32,005 nucleotides of DNA, from NCBI GenBank assembly GCA_958348565.1, contig CATVZP010000015.1, forward strand, positions 1-32,005, given 5' to 3'. The notes below the pieces were generated by a model that saw nothing but the letters and a program-made list of their open reading frames with translations, did no database searches and had not been told where the DNA came from. This document shows positions 21,155 to 29,277 of the stretch, in pieces. The position numbers were made by a program, and so were the translations under genes. This stretch comes from an uncultured Collinsella sp. (GTDB taxonomy: Bacteria > Actinomycetota > Coriobacteriia > Coriobacteriales > Coriobacteriaceae). Positions within the stretch are counted from its first letter, which is position 1. The number at the start of each line of letters is the position of its first letter.

Positions 21155-21856
21155 GTGGGCGAACCGAAGATCGTGGTGGTCGACTACCACAAGGGCAACT
21201 TGTCGAGCGTCGTGCGCGGGCTTGCGCGCGCTGGTGCCGCCGCCTGCGCGTCGGACGACCCGGAGCAGATCCGTAACGCCGACGGCCTGGTCATCCCGGG
21301 CGTGGGTGCGTTCTACGACGCGATTGCCTTTATGCGCGAGAGCGGCGAGGCGGACGCGGTGCTCGACGCCGTTGCGGCCGGAACTCCGCTGCTCGGCATC
21401 TGCCTAGGCCTTCAGCTGTTTTTTGAGCGCGGCGACGAGGGCGTGCCGGCGGACGAGCGTGCGGATGCGGACGACGATGCCTCCGAGCAGGCCGGTGGCC
21501 CCTGGGTCGATGGCCTGGGCATTATGCGCGGCTCGTGCACGCGCCTGGAGTCGAGCCGACTGAAGGTGCCGCACGTGGGTTGGGACCAGGTGCACATGAC
21601 GCCCGCCGGTGCGGCCGATCCGCTGCTCGCCGGTTTTGCCGAGGGTGCCAACATGTACTTCACCCACAGCTACGCGGTGGCAGACGATGCCGATGCCGCC
21701 AATGTGCTGGCGCGCACGCACTACACGCGGAGCTTCCCGTGCATCGTGCGCCACGGCAACGTGTGGGGCTGCCAGTTCCATCCCGAGAAATCCTCTGCGC
21801 TGGGTCAGCGCATCCTTAAGAACTTCGTGAGCATCGTCGAGGGGGCCGGCCGATGA
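21155..21856 (+). CDS. hisH: Imidazole glycerol phosphate synthase, glutaminase subunit
   Basis: 233 residues, class I glutamine amidotransferase that supplies ammonia to HisF. The triad is Cys83 ('LLGICLGLQLF'), His209 and Glu211 ('QFHPEKS'). The N-terminus 'KIVVVDYHKGNLSSVVRGL' is typical. GTG 21155 with GGGAGGG at 21144-21150 is chosen; the frame is open far upstream through the inverted repeat and hisB, but that extension is not HisH-like. It is longer than the usual ~205 residues because of an acidic insertion at about residues 90-115 (ERGDEGVPADERADADDD...). It overlaps hisA by 4 nt (ATGA). Confidence 0.94.
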   Translation: MGEPKIVVVDYHKGNLSSVVRGLARAGAAACASDDPEQIRNADGLVIPGVGAFYDAIAFMRESGEADAVLDAVAAGTPLLGICLGLQLFFERGDEGVPADERADADDDASEQAGGPWVDGLGIMRGSCTRLESSRLKVPHVGWDQVHMTPAGAADPLLAGFAEGANMYFTHSYAVADDADAANVLARTHYTRSFPCIVRHGNVWGCQFHPEKSSALGQRILKNFVSIVEGAGR

Positions 21857-22596
21857 TTCTGTTTCCCGCAATCGATCTGATCGGCGGCAAGGTCGTGCGC
21901 CTGGAGCGCGGCGACCGGAGCCGCTACAAGGTATATTCCGACGACCCCGTGGCCGTCGCCCGCTCCTTTGCCGAGCAGGGCGCGAGCTGGGTGCACGTCG
22001 TCGACCTGTCCGCTGCCTTTGGCGAGGACGAGGACGCGTGCGCTGCCAACTCGGCGGCGATCGAGGCCATCTGCGGTATCGACGGTCTGTCCGTGGACGT
22101 GGGCGGCGGCGTTCGCTCGCTTGCGCGCATCGACCAGCTGGCCGGCTACGGCGCGCGTCGCATCGCACTGGGTACGGTGCTCGTGACCGAGCCGGGATTT
22201 GCCGAGGTGGCGGCTCGCGGCTTTGGCGAGCTGCTGGTGGCAGATATCGCCGCGCGTGATGGTCAGGTCAAGGTGAACGGCTGGCGTGACGGCGCGGGTG
22301 TGTCACTCGACGACGCCGTGGCGCAGCTTTCCGAGCTGGGCTTTAAACACCTGGTCTATACCGATATCGCGCGCGACGGCATGCAGACGGGCATCGATGT
22401 GGCGGCGTATCGCCACGTGGCCGAGGTCGCGGGCTTTCCCGTCGTGGCTTCGGGCGGTATCTCGACGCTCGACGATATCCGTGCACTGGCCGCGGTGGGC
22501 GAGGATGCCATCGAGGGCGCCATTACCGGTCGTGCGCTCTACGAGGGCAACTTTACGCTGGCCCAGGCGTTGGCCGCCGCCCGAGGGGAGGAGTAG
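21853..22596 (+). CDS. hisA: ProFAR isomerase (phosphoribosylformimino-AICAR-P isomerase)
   Basis: 247 residues, a (beta/alpha)8 barrel converting ProFAR to PRFAR. Phosphate and catalytic motifs are 'FPAIDLIGGKVVRLERGD', 'VDVGGGVRSLARI', 'YTDIARDGMQTG' and 'ASGGISTLDDIRAL', including the two expected aspartates. Actinobacteria often use a bifunctional HisA/TrpF (PriA); whether this one also acts on PRA cannot be settled by eye. The start overlaps the hisH stop (ATGA), and it ends 3 nt before hisF. Confidence 0.94.
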   Translation: MILFPAIDLIGGKVVRLERGDRSRYKVYSDDPVAVARSFAEQGASWVHVVDLSAAFGEDEDACAANSAAIEAICGIDGLSVDVGGGVRSLARIDQLAGYGARRIALGTVLVTEPGFAEVAARGFGELLVADIAARDGQVKVNGWRDGAGVSLDDAVAQLSELGFKHLVYTDIARDGMQTGIDVAAYRHVAEVAGFPVVASGGISTLDDIRALAAVGEDAIEGAITGRALYEGNFTLAQALAAARGEE

Positions 22597-22599
22597 CCC

Positions 22600-23382
22600 A
22601 TGCTTACCAAGCGCGTGATTCCCTGTCTGGATGTTAAGGACGGCCGTGTGGTCAAGGGCGTCAACTTTGTGAGCCTGCGCGATGCGGGCGACCCGGTGGA
22701 GCTGGCCCGCGCCTACGACCGCGAGGGTGCGGACGAGGTCGTATTTTTGGACATTACCGCGACGAGCGATAACCGTGCGACGACTATCGAGATGGCGGCG
22801 CATGCTGCCGAGGAGCTGGCCATTCCCTATACCGTGGGCGGCGGCTTTCGCGACCTGGCGGGCATGCGCACCATGGTGGCTGCCGGTGCCGACAAGGTGT
22901 CGCTCAACTCGGCCGCCGTGCGCGATCCGTCGTTGATCAGCCAAGCCGCCGCGGCCTTTGGCAGCCAGGCCGTGGTTGTGGCGATTGATGCCAAGCGCGT
23001 GGGCCTGCCCGGCGCATCCGGTGCCGACAAGTGGGAGGTCTTCACGGCGGGCGGTCGCAACGCCACAGGTATCGATGCGGTGGCGTGGGCCGAGGAGGCG
23101 GCTCGTCGCGGCGCCGGCGAGATCCTGCTCACCAGTATGGACCGTGACGGCACCAAGGCTGGCTTCGACCTGGCACTCACTCGCGCCGTGGCGCGCGCGG
23201 TGCCGATTCCCGTCATCGCGAGCGGCGGCGTGGGCACGCTCGAGCATTTTGCCGAGGGTGTGATCGAGGGCGAGGCCGACGCCGTGCTGGCGGCCAGCGT
23301 CTTTCACTTTGGAACCTTCAGCATTCGCGAAGTCAAAGAGTATATGGCCTCTCAAGGCATCCCTGTGAGGTTGGACTTCTAG
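22600..23382 (+). CDS. hisF: Imidazole glycerol phosphate synthase, cyclase subunit
   Basis: 260 residues, a (beta/alpha)8 barrel partner of HisH that forms IGP and AICAR from PRFAR. Motifs are 'VIPCLDVKDGRVVKGVNF' (catalytic Asp), 'VGGGFRDLAGMRTMVAAGADKVSLNSAAV' and 'LLTSMDRDGTKAGFDLAL' (second catalytic Asp), ending 'GIPVRLDF'. It is tightly linked to hisA. A long imperfect palindrome separates it from hisI. Confidence 0.96.
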   Translation: MLTKRVIPCLDVKDGRVVKGVNFVSLRDAGDPVELARAYDREGADEVVFLDITATSDNRATTIEMAAHAAEELAIPYTVGGGFRDLAGMRTMVAAGADKVSLNSAAVRDPSLISQAAAAFGSQAVVVAIDAKRVGLPGASGADKWEVFTAGGRNATGIDAVAWAEEAARRGAGEILLTSMDRDGTKAGFDLALTRAVARAVPIPVIASGGVGTLEHFAEGVIEGEADAVLAASVFHFGTFSIREVKEYMASQGIPVRLDF

Positions 23383-23407
23383 TGCTGCGGGCTGCGCTGC
23401 GGCTTGC

Positions 23408-23494
23408 CCAGGCACCCGACCTTCCGGCTCCAACCCTCCTCGCGTACTTAAGTACGCGTCGTCGGGCTTGTCGCTCGGAATCTCGGGCACCTGG
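23408..23494. repeat. Long imperfect palindrome with 18-bp perfect core between hisF and hisI
   Basis: The core CGCGTACTTAAGTACGCG is at 23441-23458. Outer arms match in blocks: CCAGG/CCTGG, CCCGA/TCGGG and TTCCG/CGGAA in register at both ends (23408 to 23494). It has a REP-like hairpin organisation and is unrelated in sequence to the other repeats in this window. Confidence 0.75.
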
Positions 23495-23542
23495 ACAACC
23501 CTCGCCGACCTGTGGGGTTTCGTTTGTTACTTGGGAGAAATG

Positions 23543-23872
23543 ATGACTGAGGTAGTAGAAGCGGCTGATCTTACATACGACGCCCACGGGCTGATTCCTT
23601 GTGTGGTTCAGCAGTATGACACCGGCGAGGTGCTTATGGTTGCTTGGATGAACGAGGAATCGGTGGGGCTGACGCTTAAGACCGGGACTACGTGGTTTTG
23701 GAGTCGCAGCCGCCAGGAGCTCTGGAACAAGGGCGCGACGAGCGGCAATATGCAGGAGGTCAAGGAACTCTGGGCCGACTGCGATAGCGATACGCTGCTG
23801 GTCAAGGTTGACTCGCCGGGCCCGGCTTGCCACACCGGCAACCGTACCTGCTTCTTTAAGAAACTCGCGTAG
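23543..23872 (+). CDS. hisI: Phosphoribosyl-AMP cyclohydrolase
   Basis: 109 residues, opening the purine ring of PR-AMP (third step). Motifs are 'GLIPCVVQQYDTGEVLMVAWMNEES', 'TTWFWSRSRQELWNKGATSGN', the metal-binding 'DCDSDTLLVKVDSPGPACHTGNRTCFF' with its Asp and Cys ligands. Two ATGs overlap (23540 and 23543); the second gives better spacing from GGGAGA. It is not fused to HisE, which follows 46 nt later. Confidence 0.95.
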   Translation: MTEVVEAADLTYDAHGLIPCVVQQYDTGEVLMVAWMNEESVGLTLKTGTTWFWSRSRQELWNKGATSGNMQEVKELWADCDSDTLLVKVDSPGPACHTGNRTCFFKKLA

Positions 23873-23918
23873 GGCAGGCGCTCGACTAGGCGCTTGGCCA
23901 ACCAGAAAGGATTGAGCT

Positions 23919-24236
23919 ATGGGTGTGCGCACCGCAAATGTTCAGGATGGAAATATCGGCGAGACGCTGACGGGTCTGGCCGAGGTGATTCACGGTCGTC
24001 GCGATGCGTCGCCACAGGAGAGCTACACCGCTCGTCTGTTGACCGACGTCGAGGACGAGCTGCTCAAGAAGCTTGCCGAGGAGGCGAGCGAGGTCATCAT
24101 GGCCTGCAAGGATAACGATCACGACCACATCCGCTACGAGGCCGGCGACCTGGTCTACCACCTGCTCGTGACGCTTGAGCGCTACGGCATCACCCTCGAC
24201 GAGCTGGCCGGCGAACTCAACGCCCGCCGCCACTAG
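23919..24236 (+). CDS. hisE: Phosphoribosyl-ATP pyrophosphatase
   Basis: 105 residues, all-alpha MazG-like fold hydrolysing PR-ATP to PR-AMP (second step). The metal-binding pattern is 'LLKKLAEEASEVIMACKD...IRYEAGDLVYHLLV'. ATG 23919 is preceded by AGAAAGGA. Its TAG stop codon runs into the first arm of the 334-bp element at 24235, so the element sits exactly at the gene's end. It is the last plus-strand his gene. Confidence 0.95.
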   Translation: MGVRTANVQDGNIGETLTGLAEVIHGRRDASPQESYTARLLTDVEDELLKKLAEEASEVIMACKDNDHDHIRYEAGDLVYHLLVTLERYGITLDELAGELNARRH

Positions 24237-24568
24237 TCATTGGGGACGTTCTTAAACGACTAGCCGTTTGGGACAGTCTTTGCCGGCGCTGCCAAATAAC
24301 ACGCCCAATTACTACGATGAAACTGAACCTGCTGACCAGCCGACGGTTTTGAACAAATCGTTAACGCTTCTACCTGCAGTTTTATTTTCCACATTGAGCC
24401 GACGGTCGGAGGTTTGCAGTTCATCGTAGTAATTGGGCGTTCTTTTTGGCGGGCGGTGTTGCACGGGCGTCGGTGGCGAGCGAAACGATCTGTTTTCCTC
24501 CGTCCCCAAGGGGTCATTTGTGAAGAGTGTCCCCAATGACTAGTCGTTTAAGAACGTCCCCAATGACT
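24235..24568. mobile_element. MITE-like element with 29-bp perfect terminal inverted repeats
   Basis: Arms 24235-24263 and 24540-24568 are exact reverse complements (AGTCATTGGGGACG at the outer ends). A second, nested perfect 21-bp inverted repeat is at 24301-24321 and 24420-24440, the latter followed by TTCTTTTT. AGCCGACGGT occurs twice between the nested arms (24338, 24397). No ORF of note and no clear target-site duplication were seen. This fills the whole gap between hisE and the convergent phosphatase gene, and could also end transcription of both. Confidence 0.65.
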
Positions 24569-24570
24569 CG

Positions 24571-25482
24571 TTAGGCGAGGGGCGTGGACTCCCATTCTCC
24601 GTTGAGGTGGGGGATGTCGAAGGTTCGATAACCGCAGTCGTAGGCGTGGGCCTGAGCCTCGCGGATGTTCCAGCAAATATCGCAGGCGCGGTGCGCGTCC
24701 GAGCCAAAGGTGATGGGTGCCTCGGCGTGGGCGAAGCAACGCAACAGCCCCGTCGAGGGGTAATAGTCGTCGAGGCCCTTGCGCGGCGCGGCGGTCGAGA
24801 CCTCAACGCGGCGACCCATATCGTGGGCGCATTCGGCCATCTGCTCCCAAAACGGCGCGGGGTCAAAATCGGGCGCAAAGCCTTCCTTCGAAAAGCGCAT
24901 GACCAGGTCGGGGTGGGCCATTACATCAAAGTTGAGCGGGCTCTCGCAGGCGCGGCACCAGTCATCGACGTAGCGCTCCCACACGCCGCGCACGTCTAAG
25001 TTATCCCAAACGTGCAGGTTGGTGTCGTCGTCGATCCAACCGCAAAGGGAATCGGGCATATCGGGGCGAGCGACGTTTTCCGTTCCCGCCGTGCCCGCGG
25101 CGCCGGCCATGATATCGCCCGGATCGCCAATCCAATGCACGCTGCCCAAGCGTACGACGGCGCCCTGGGACCAGCGCTCAACCAAAGGCTCACAGCCCTC
25201 GTACCAATCGCATTCAAAACCATAGATAAGCTCGAGCTCCGGCGCAATCTGCGCGGCGAGTTTGCGGGCGCCCTCAAAGGCCAGACGATGTGCCGTCAGG
25301 TCGCCCTCGACAACCTGCACTTCGCAGTTGGCGTCCATGCTGGCGGGCAGGGTGAGATGGTCAGTCGAGACCATGACGCGGCAGCCGGCCGCAGCGGCGG
25401 CGCGAACGTTGTCCTCAAACGAGGCATGGCCGTCCGAAAACGAGGTGTGGGTATGGCAATCAACCAGCGGGCATGCGGGCAT
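24571..25482 (-). CDS. PHP-domain histidinol-phosphatase (HisJ/HisK family)
   Basis: 303 residues, PHP metallophosphoesterase. Metal-site motifs are 'DCHTHTSFSDGH' (His10, His12), 'VSTDHL', 'LGSVHWIG', 'VMAHPDL' and 'FGSDAHRA', the set found in HisJ-type histidinol-phosphatases. It would supply the one histidine step missing from the plus-strand operon, histidinol phosphate to histidinol. The start is supported by AAAGGAGT upstream on the minus strand. It converges on hisE across the MITE-like element. Its location makes the histidinol-phosphatase role likely, though PHP proteins have other substrates. Confidence 0.85.
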   Translation of the reverse strand: MPACPLVDCHTHTSFSDGHASFEDNVRAAAAAGCRVMVSTDHLTLPASMDANCEVQVVEGDLTAHRLAFEGARKLAAQIAPELELIYGFECDWYEGCEPLVERWSQGAVVRLGSVHWIGDPGDIMAGAAGTAGTENVARPDMPDSLCGWIDDDTNLHVWDNLDVRGVWERYVDDWCRACESPLNFDVMAHPDLVMRFSKEGFAPDFDPAPFWEQMAECAHDMGRRVEVSTAAPRKGLDDYYPSTGLLRCFAHAEAPITFGSDAHRACDICWNIREAQAHAYDCGYRTFDIPHLNGEWESTPLA

Positions 25483-25605
25483 GGCGACTCCTTTGCGTCA
25501 AGCGAATCCGCTCCATTGTAATAGCGCAGTCTCGGCGCGTCGTGCACGCGAGGTGCCGAAATCGACTGGAAAGGGTGCGCGGTGCGGCCTCGCTTGCTCT
25601 CAAAT

Positions 25606-25664
25606 CGTGTACGTCAGCCTCCAAAACCGACAAAAAATGACATGTTTGGAGGCTGACGTACACG
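25606..25664. repeat. 20-bp perfect inverted repeat with 19-nt loop
   Basis: Arms 25606-25625 and 25645-25664 (CGTGTACGTCAGCCTCCAAA and its complement) lie between two divergently transcribed genes, so it is not placed to be a simple terminator. REP-like intergenic hairpin. Confidence 0.85.
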
Positions 25665-25773
25665 CTTGGATAGGGGCGAGGGCGGCGATGGACGAAAGTC
25701 ACGCCTGTGCCACGTCCGATGTGCTAGCGTTTGGGTGAATAAAACGAGCCCGTGCGGAAAGGATCCGGACCGT

Positions 25774-26259
25774 ATGCAACGTGGAAGTACATCTCCGCTG
25801 TCCCGCGAGACCGATGCGCCCGAGACCATCGTCAAGCTAGAGTGCGACATCGACGATGCGTCGCCCGAGGTACTCGCCTATGCCGCCGACCGCTTGCGCG
25901 AGGCGGGCGCCCGCGAAGTGCACTGGCTGCCTCTCTACTGCAAAAAAGGTCGTCCCGGCTGGCAGCTGCAGGTAATCTGCGCCCGCGAGGACATTGACCG
26001 TCTGCAGATGACCATCTTTTTGGAAACCACGACCAACGGCATCCGCCGCCAGGTTATGGAGCGCGTCTGTCTGCCGCGTCGTTTTGAGCAGGTGGCGACG
26101 CCTTGGGGCGAGGTATCCGTTAAGGTGGCGACCCTGCCCGACGGCAGCGAGCGCGCGGCTCCCGAGTACGAAGACTGCGCCCGTCTTGCTCGCGAGCATA
26201 GCGTGCCGCTCCAGCGCGTGATGCAGGCGGCACAAGCCTCGACACTGCGATTTGAGTAA
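25774..26259 (+). CDS. Stand-alone LarC C-terminal-domain protein (LarC2-like, nickel-pincer cofactor family)
   Basis: 161 residues. From about residue 18 it matches the C-terminal part of LarC (former DUF111): 'IVKLECDIDDASPEVLAYAADRLREAGAREVHWLPLYCKKGRPGWQL', 'IFLETTTNGIRRQVMERVCLPRRF' and 'TPWGEVSVKVA...APEYEDCARLAREHSVPLQ'. LarC is the CTP-dependent nickel insertase making the nickel-pincer nucleotide of lactate racemase. In Lactiplantibacillus LarC is made from two overlapping frames (LarC1, LarC2). No LarC1, LarB, LarE or LarA is present in this window. ATG 25774 has AAAGGA about 10 nt upstream. It may partner with a LarC1 elsewhere or be a relic. Confidence 0.8.
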   Translation: MQRGSTSPLSRETDAPETIVKLECDIDDASPEVLAYAADRLREAGAREVHWLPLYCKKGRPGWQLQVICAREDIDRLQMTIFLETTTNGIRRQVMERVCLPRRFEQVATPWGEVSVKVATLPDGSERAAPEYEDCARLAREHSVPLQRVMQAAQASTLRFE

Positions 26260-26314
26260 CGCGGCCGGTGGCACGTCACGCCCAGCCCCATCAACCCCAC
26301 CCGAAAGGACCACC

Positions 26315-26863
26315 ATGAAATACCTCATCGCTTCCGACATTCACGGCTCGGCATATTGGACCGAGCGCCTGGTCGCCGCCATCGAGTCCGAGCAGCCCGA
26401 CCGCATCGTGCTGCTGGGCGACCTGCTCTACCACGGCCCGCGCAACGACCTGCCGCGCGACTACGCCCCCAAGCGTGCGATTCCGCTGCTCAACGCCCTG
26501 GCCGACCGCATCATCGCGGTGCGCGGCAACTGTGACGCCGAGGTCGACCAGATGGTACTCGACTTTCCCGTCATGGCCGACTATGCCACGCTGTTCGACG
26601 AGACCGGCCGCGAGCTGTTCCTGACGCATGGCCACGTCTTTGGCGCCGGCATGCACAACAGCGTCGACCACGCGCCCGCGCTGCCCGAGGGCTCCGCGCT
26701 CGTCTACGGCCACACGCATATCAAGGTTAACGAGGCAAGCGAGGCGCACCCGGGCCTGTGGCTCTTCAACCCCGGCAGCGTGAGCATTCCCAAGGACGGC
26801 ACGCACAGCTACGGCATCTACGAGGGCGGCGCGTTCCGCCACGTGACCCTGGAGGAAGAATAA
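26315..26863 (+). CDS. yfcE: YfcE/MJ0936-type metallophosphodiesterase
   Basis: 182 residues, calcineurin-like phosphoesterase of the YfcE size class. Metal ligands are visible in order: Asp8 and His10 ('SDIHGS'), Asp36 ('LGDLLYHG'), Asn72 ('RGNCDAE'), His105 ('THGH'), His133 and His135 ('YGHTHI'). Family enzymes hydrolyse phosphodiester model substrates; the physiological substrate is unknown. GAAAGGA precedes ATG 26315. It ends 2 nt before the mazG start, so the two are co-transcribed. Confidence 0.9.
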   Translation: MKYLIASDIHGSAYWTERLVAAIESEQPDRIVLLGDLLYHGPRNDLPRDYAPKRAIPLLNALADRIIAVRGNCDAEVDQMVLDFPVMADYATLFDETGRELFLTHGHVFGAGMHNSVDHAPALPEGSALVYGHTHIKVNEASEAHPGLWLFNPGSVSIPKDGTHSYGIYEGGAFRHVTLEEE

Positions 26864-26865
26864 CC

Positions 26866-27726
26866 ATGGCGCAGCATATGGCTCAGCAAAATGCCGAGGG
26901 TTCGCGCGATCTGTCCACGCTGGTCGACGCGTCGGCCGAGCTGCAGCATCTGGTGCAGACCATCTGGCGTCTGCGTCAGCCCGATGGCTGCCCGTGGGAC
27001 CGCGAGCAGACGCATCAGAGCATCGGCAAGAACATGATCGAGGAAGCCTATGAGGCGCTCGATTGCATCGAGGCGGACGACGTGGCACATCTGCGCGAGG
27101 AGCTCGGCGACGTGCTCATGCAGGTGGTACTGCATGCGCAGATTGCGGCGGACGCCGGTGAGTTTACGCTGGCCGATGTGGCACGCGATATCGACGCCAA
27201 GCTCATCCGCCGTCACCCGCACGTGTTTGGCGATGCGGATGCCGATAACTTTGACGAGGTACTCAAGATCTGGGACGAGGTTAAGCTTGCCGAGAAAGCT
27301 GCCAAGGACAAGGCCGTGGCGGCAGGCGAGGCTGCGCCCGAGGGCCTGCTCGACGGCGTGCCCACGCATCTGCCGGCGCTGATGCAGGCCCAGAAGGTGT
27401 CGCGCAAGGCAGCGGCCGTGGGCTTTGAGTGGGAGACGGTCCAGGACGTGTGGGACGAGGTCGCCGAGGAGCGTGCCGAGTTTGAGGCCGAGGCTCCCGG
27501 CTCGCCCGAGCGCGAGATGGAGTTTGGCGACCTGCTCTTTGCCCTGGTCAACGTTGCGCGCAAGGAGGGAATCGACGCCGAGAGTGCCCTTCGTGCCAGC
27601 ACGGCAAAGTTCCGCCGCCGTTGGGCCGCGATGGAGCAGATGGCGGCCAACGCTCATGTAGATCTGGCTGAGCTTTCGACTCACGGCCTCAACGACCTCT
27701 GGGATGCCGCAAAGGCGGAGGAGTAA
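26866..27726 (+). CDS. mazG: Nucleoside triphosphate pyrophosphohydrolase MazG
   Basis: 286 residues with two MazG domains, the classic long form. The N-terminal domain has 'LRQPDGCPWDREQTHQSI' and the metal-binding 'EEAYEALDCIE...REELGDVLMQVVLHAQI'. The C-terminal domain has 'EVAEERAEFEAE...EFGDLLFALVNVARKEGIDAE'. It hydrolyses NTPs/dNTPs to NMP and pyrophosphate and is thought to sanitise nucleotide pools. GGAGGAAG lies at the end of the preceding gene. A strong terminator follows. Confidence 0.94.
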   Translation: MAQHMAQQNAEGSRDLSTLVDASAELQHLVQTIWRLRQPDGCPWDREQTHQSIGKNMIEEAYEALDCIEADDVAHLREELGDVLMQVVLHAQIAADAGEFTLADVARDIDAKLIRRHPHVFGDADADNFDEVLKIWDEVKLAEKAAKDKAVAAGEAAPEGLLDGVPTHLPALMQAQKVSRKAAAVGFEWETVQDVWDEVAEERAEFEAEAPGSPEREMEFGDLLFALVNVARKEGIDAESALRASTAKFRRRWAAMEQMAANAHVDLAELSTHGLNDLWDAAKAEE

Positions 27727-27730
27727 GACT

Positions 27731-27776
27731 GCGGGAACGACGGGCTGACATGCCTCATCGTTCCCGCTAAATTTTT
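27731..27776 (+). terminator. Rho-independent terminator after mazG
   Basis: A 10-bp stem (GCGGGAACGA / TCGTTCCCGC) with an inner GGC/GCC and a T5 run at 27772-27776. Confidence 0.88.
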
Positions 27777-27786
27777 CGAAAAACAA

Positions 27787-27816
27787 TTGTATCCCTCGGC
27801 TAACTTAGGGCATAAT
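27787..27816 (+). promoter_or_regulatory. Promoter for eno
   Basis: TTGTAT (27787-27792), 18-nt spacer and CATAAT (27811-27816) directly follow the mazG terminator. The leader to the start codon is about 95 nt. Confidence 0.55.
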
Positions 27817-27915
27817 GCAAAAAGTGCGACATGGCTAACTTACGGAGGCGCACCGATGGTGCACGGTCGGCCAGTCGCTTGCATCAACTACGTTTCCAAG
27901 TGAGAGGGAGACAAC

Positions 27916-29205
27916 ATGAGCGATATTTTGGACGTCTACGGTCGCGAGGTGCTCGACAGCCGCGGCAACCCCACCGTCGAGGTCGAGGTCGTGCTCGAGG
28001 ACGGCAGCTTCGGCCGCGCGATGGTGCCTTCGGGCGCTTCGACCGGCGCCTTTGAGGCATGCGAGCTGCGCGATGGCGACAAGGGTCGCTACCTGGGCAA
28101 GGGCGTCTCACAGGCCGTCGAACACGTCAACAACGAGTGCGCCGATGCCGTCGTGGGCCTCGATGCCTTCGATCAGCGCGCCGTCGATGCGGCGCTGATT
28201 GCCGCGGACGGTACCCCCAACAAGACCAAGCTCGGCGCCAACGCCATTCTGGGCGTGTCGCTGGCTGTTGCCCGCGCCGCTGCCGAGTCGGCGGGTCTGT
28301 CGCTGTACCAGTACCTGGGCGGCGTCAACGCTCACCTGCTGCCCACACCCATGATGAACATCCTCAACGGTGGCGTGCATGCCGACAACAACGTTGACTT
28401 CCAGGAGTTCATGATCATGCCTGTGGGTGCTCCGAGCTTTGCCGAGGGCCTGCGCTGGTGCGCCGAGGTCTATCACACCCTCAAGGGCGTGCTGCACGAG
28501 GCCGGCCTTGGCGGCGGCGTGGGCGACGAGGGCGGTTTCGCGCCCAACCTCAAAACCAATGCCGAACCGTTCGAGTACATTACCAAGGCCGTCGAGAAGG
28601 CTGGCTTTAAGCCCGGCGTCGACTTCATGTACGCCATGGACCCGGCGTCCACCGAGTTCTACAACGCCGAGACCGGTATGTACGAGCTCAAGGGCGAGGG
28701 CGTGGAGTACACGAGCGCCCAGATGGTCGATTACTGGGAGAAGCTCGTCGACACCTATCCCATCATCTCCATCGAGGACGGCATGGCCGAGGAGGACTGG
28801 GACGGCTGGGTTGAGCTCACCCGTCGCATTGGCAACAAGGTGCAGCTGGTGGGCGACGACCTGTTCGTTACCAACACCGAGCGCCTCAAGAAGGGCATCG
28901 AACTGGGCGCTGCCAACGCGATTCTAGTCAAGGTCAACCAGATCGGCACGCTCACCGAGTCGCTCGAGGCCATCGAAACCGCCAAGGAGGCCGGCTATGC
29001 TTGCATCGTGAGCCACCGTTCCGGCGAGACCGAGGACTCCACGATCGCCGACCTGGTCGTGGGCGTCAACGCCGGCCAGATTAAGTCGGGCGCCCCGTGC
29101 CGCAGCGACCGCATCGCCAAGTACAACCAGCTCATCCGCATCGAGGACGAGCTCGAGGGCAGCGCGCGCTACGCCGGCAAGTCTGCGTTCTACAACATCC
29201 GCTAG
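27916..29205 (+). CDS. eno: Enolase
   Basis: 429 residues, full length. It dehydrates 2-phosphoglycerate to phosphoenolpyruvate in glycolysis, which also powers the PTS genes of this window. Motifs are 'LDSRGNPTVEVEV', 'PSGASTGAFEACELRDGD', 'LGANAILGVSLAVARAAA', 'GVGDEGGFAPNL', the metal-binding 'IEDGMAEEDW', 'LVKVNQIGTLTESLEAI' with the catalytic lysine, and 'VSHRSGETEDSTIADLVVG'. GAGAGGGAG precedes ATG 27916. Its own promoter and terminator make it a single-gene unit. Confidence 0.98.
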   Translation: MSDILDVYGREVLDSRGNPTVEVEVVLEDGSFGRAMVPSGASTGAFEACELRDGDKGRYLGKGVSQAVEHVNNECADAVVGLDAFDQRAVDAALIAADGTPNKTKLGANAILGVSLAVARAAAESAGLSLYQYLGGVNAHLLPTPMMNILNGGVHADNNVDFQEFMIMPVGAPSFAEGLRWCAEVYHTLKGVLHEAGLGGGVGDEGGFAPNLKTNAEPFEYITKAVEKAGFKPGVDFMYAMDPASTEFYNAETGMYELKGEGVEYTSAQMVDYWEKLVDTYPIISIEDGMAEEDWDGWVELTRRIGNKVQLVGDDLFVTNTERLKKGIELGAANAILVKVNQIGTLTESLEAIETAKEAGYACIVSHRSGETEDSTIADLVVGVNAGQIKSGAPCRSDRIAKYNQLIRIEDELEGSARYAGKSAFYNIR

Positions 29206-29277
29206 ACAGATGAGCCTGGCGGGGAGGGGGTGGACTCGGTTCCGCCCCGCCTTGGCCGGATGCCGCAAAGCACTATT

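Noticed and set aside
24235..24568. CRISPR array
   Set aside because: The repeats are inverted and nested, not regularly spaced direct repeats.
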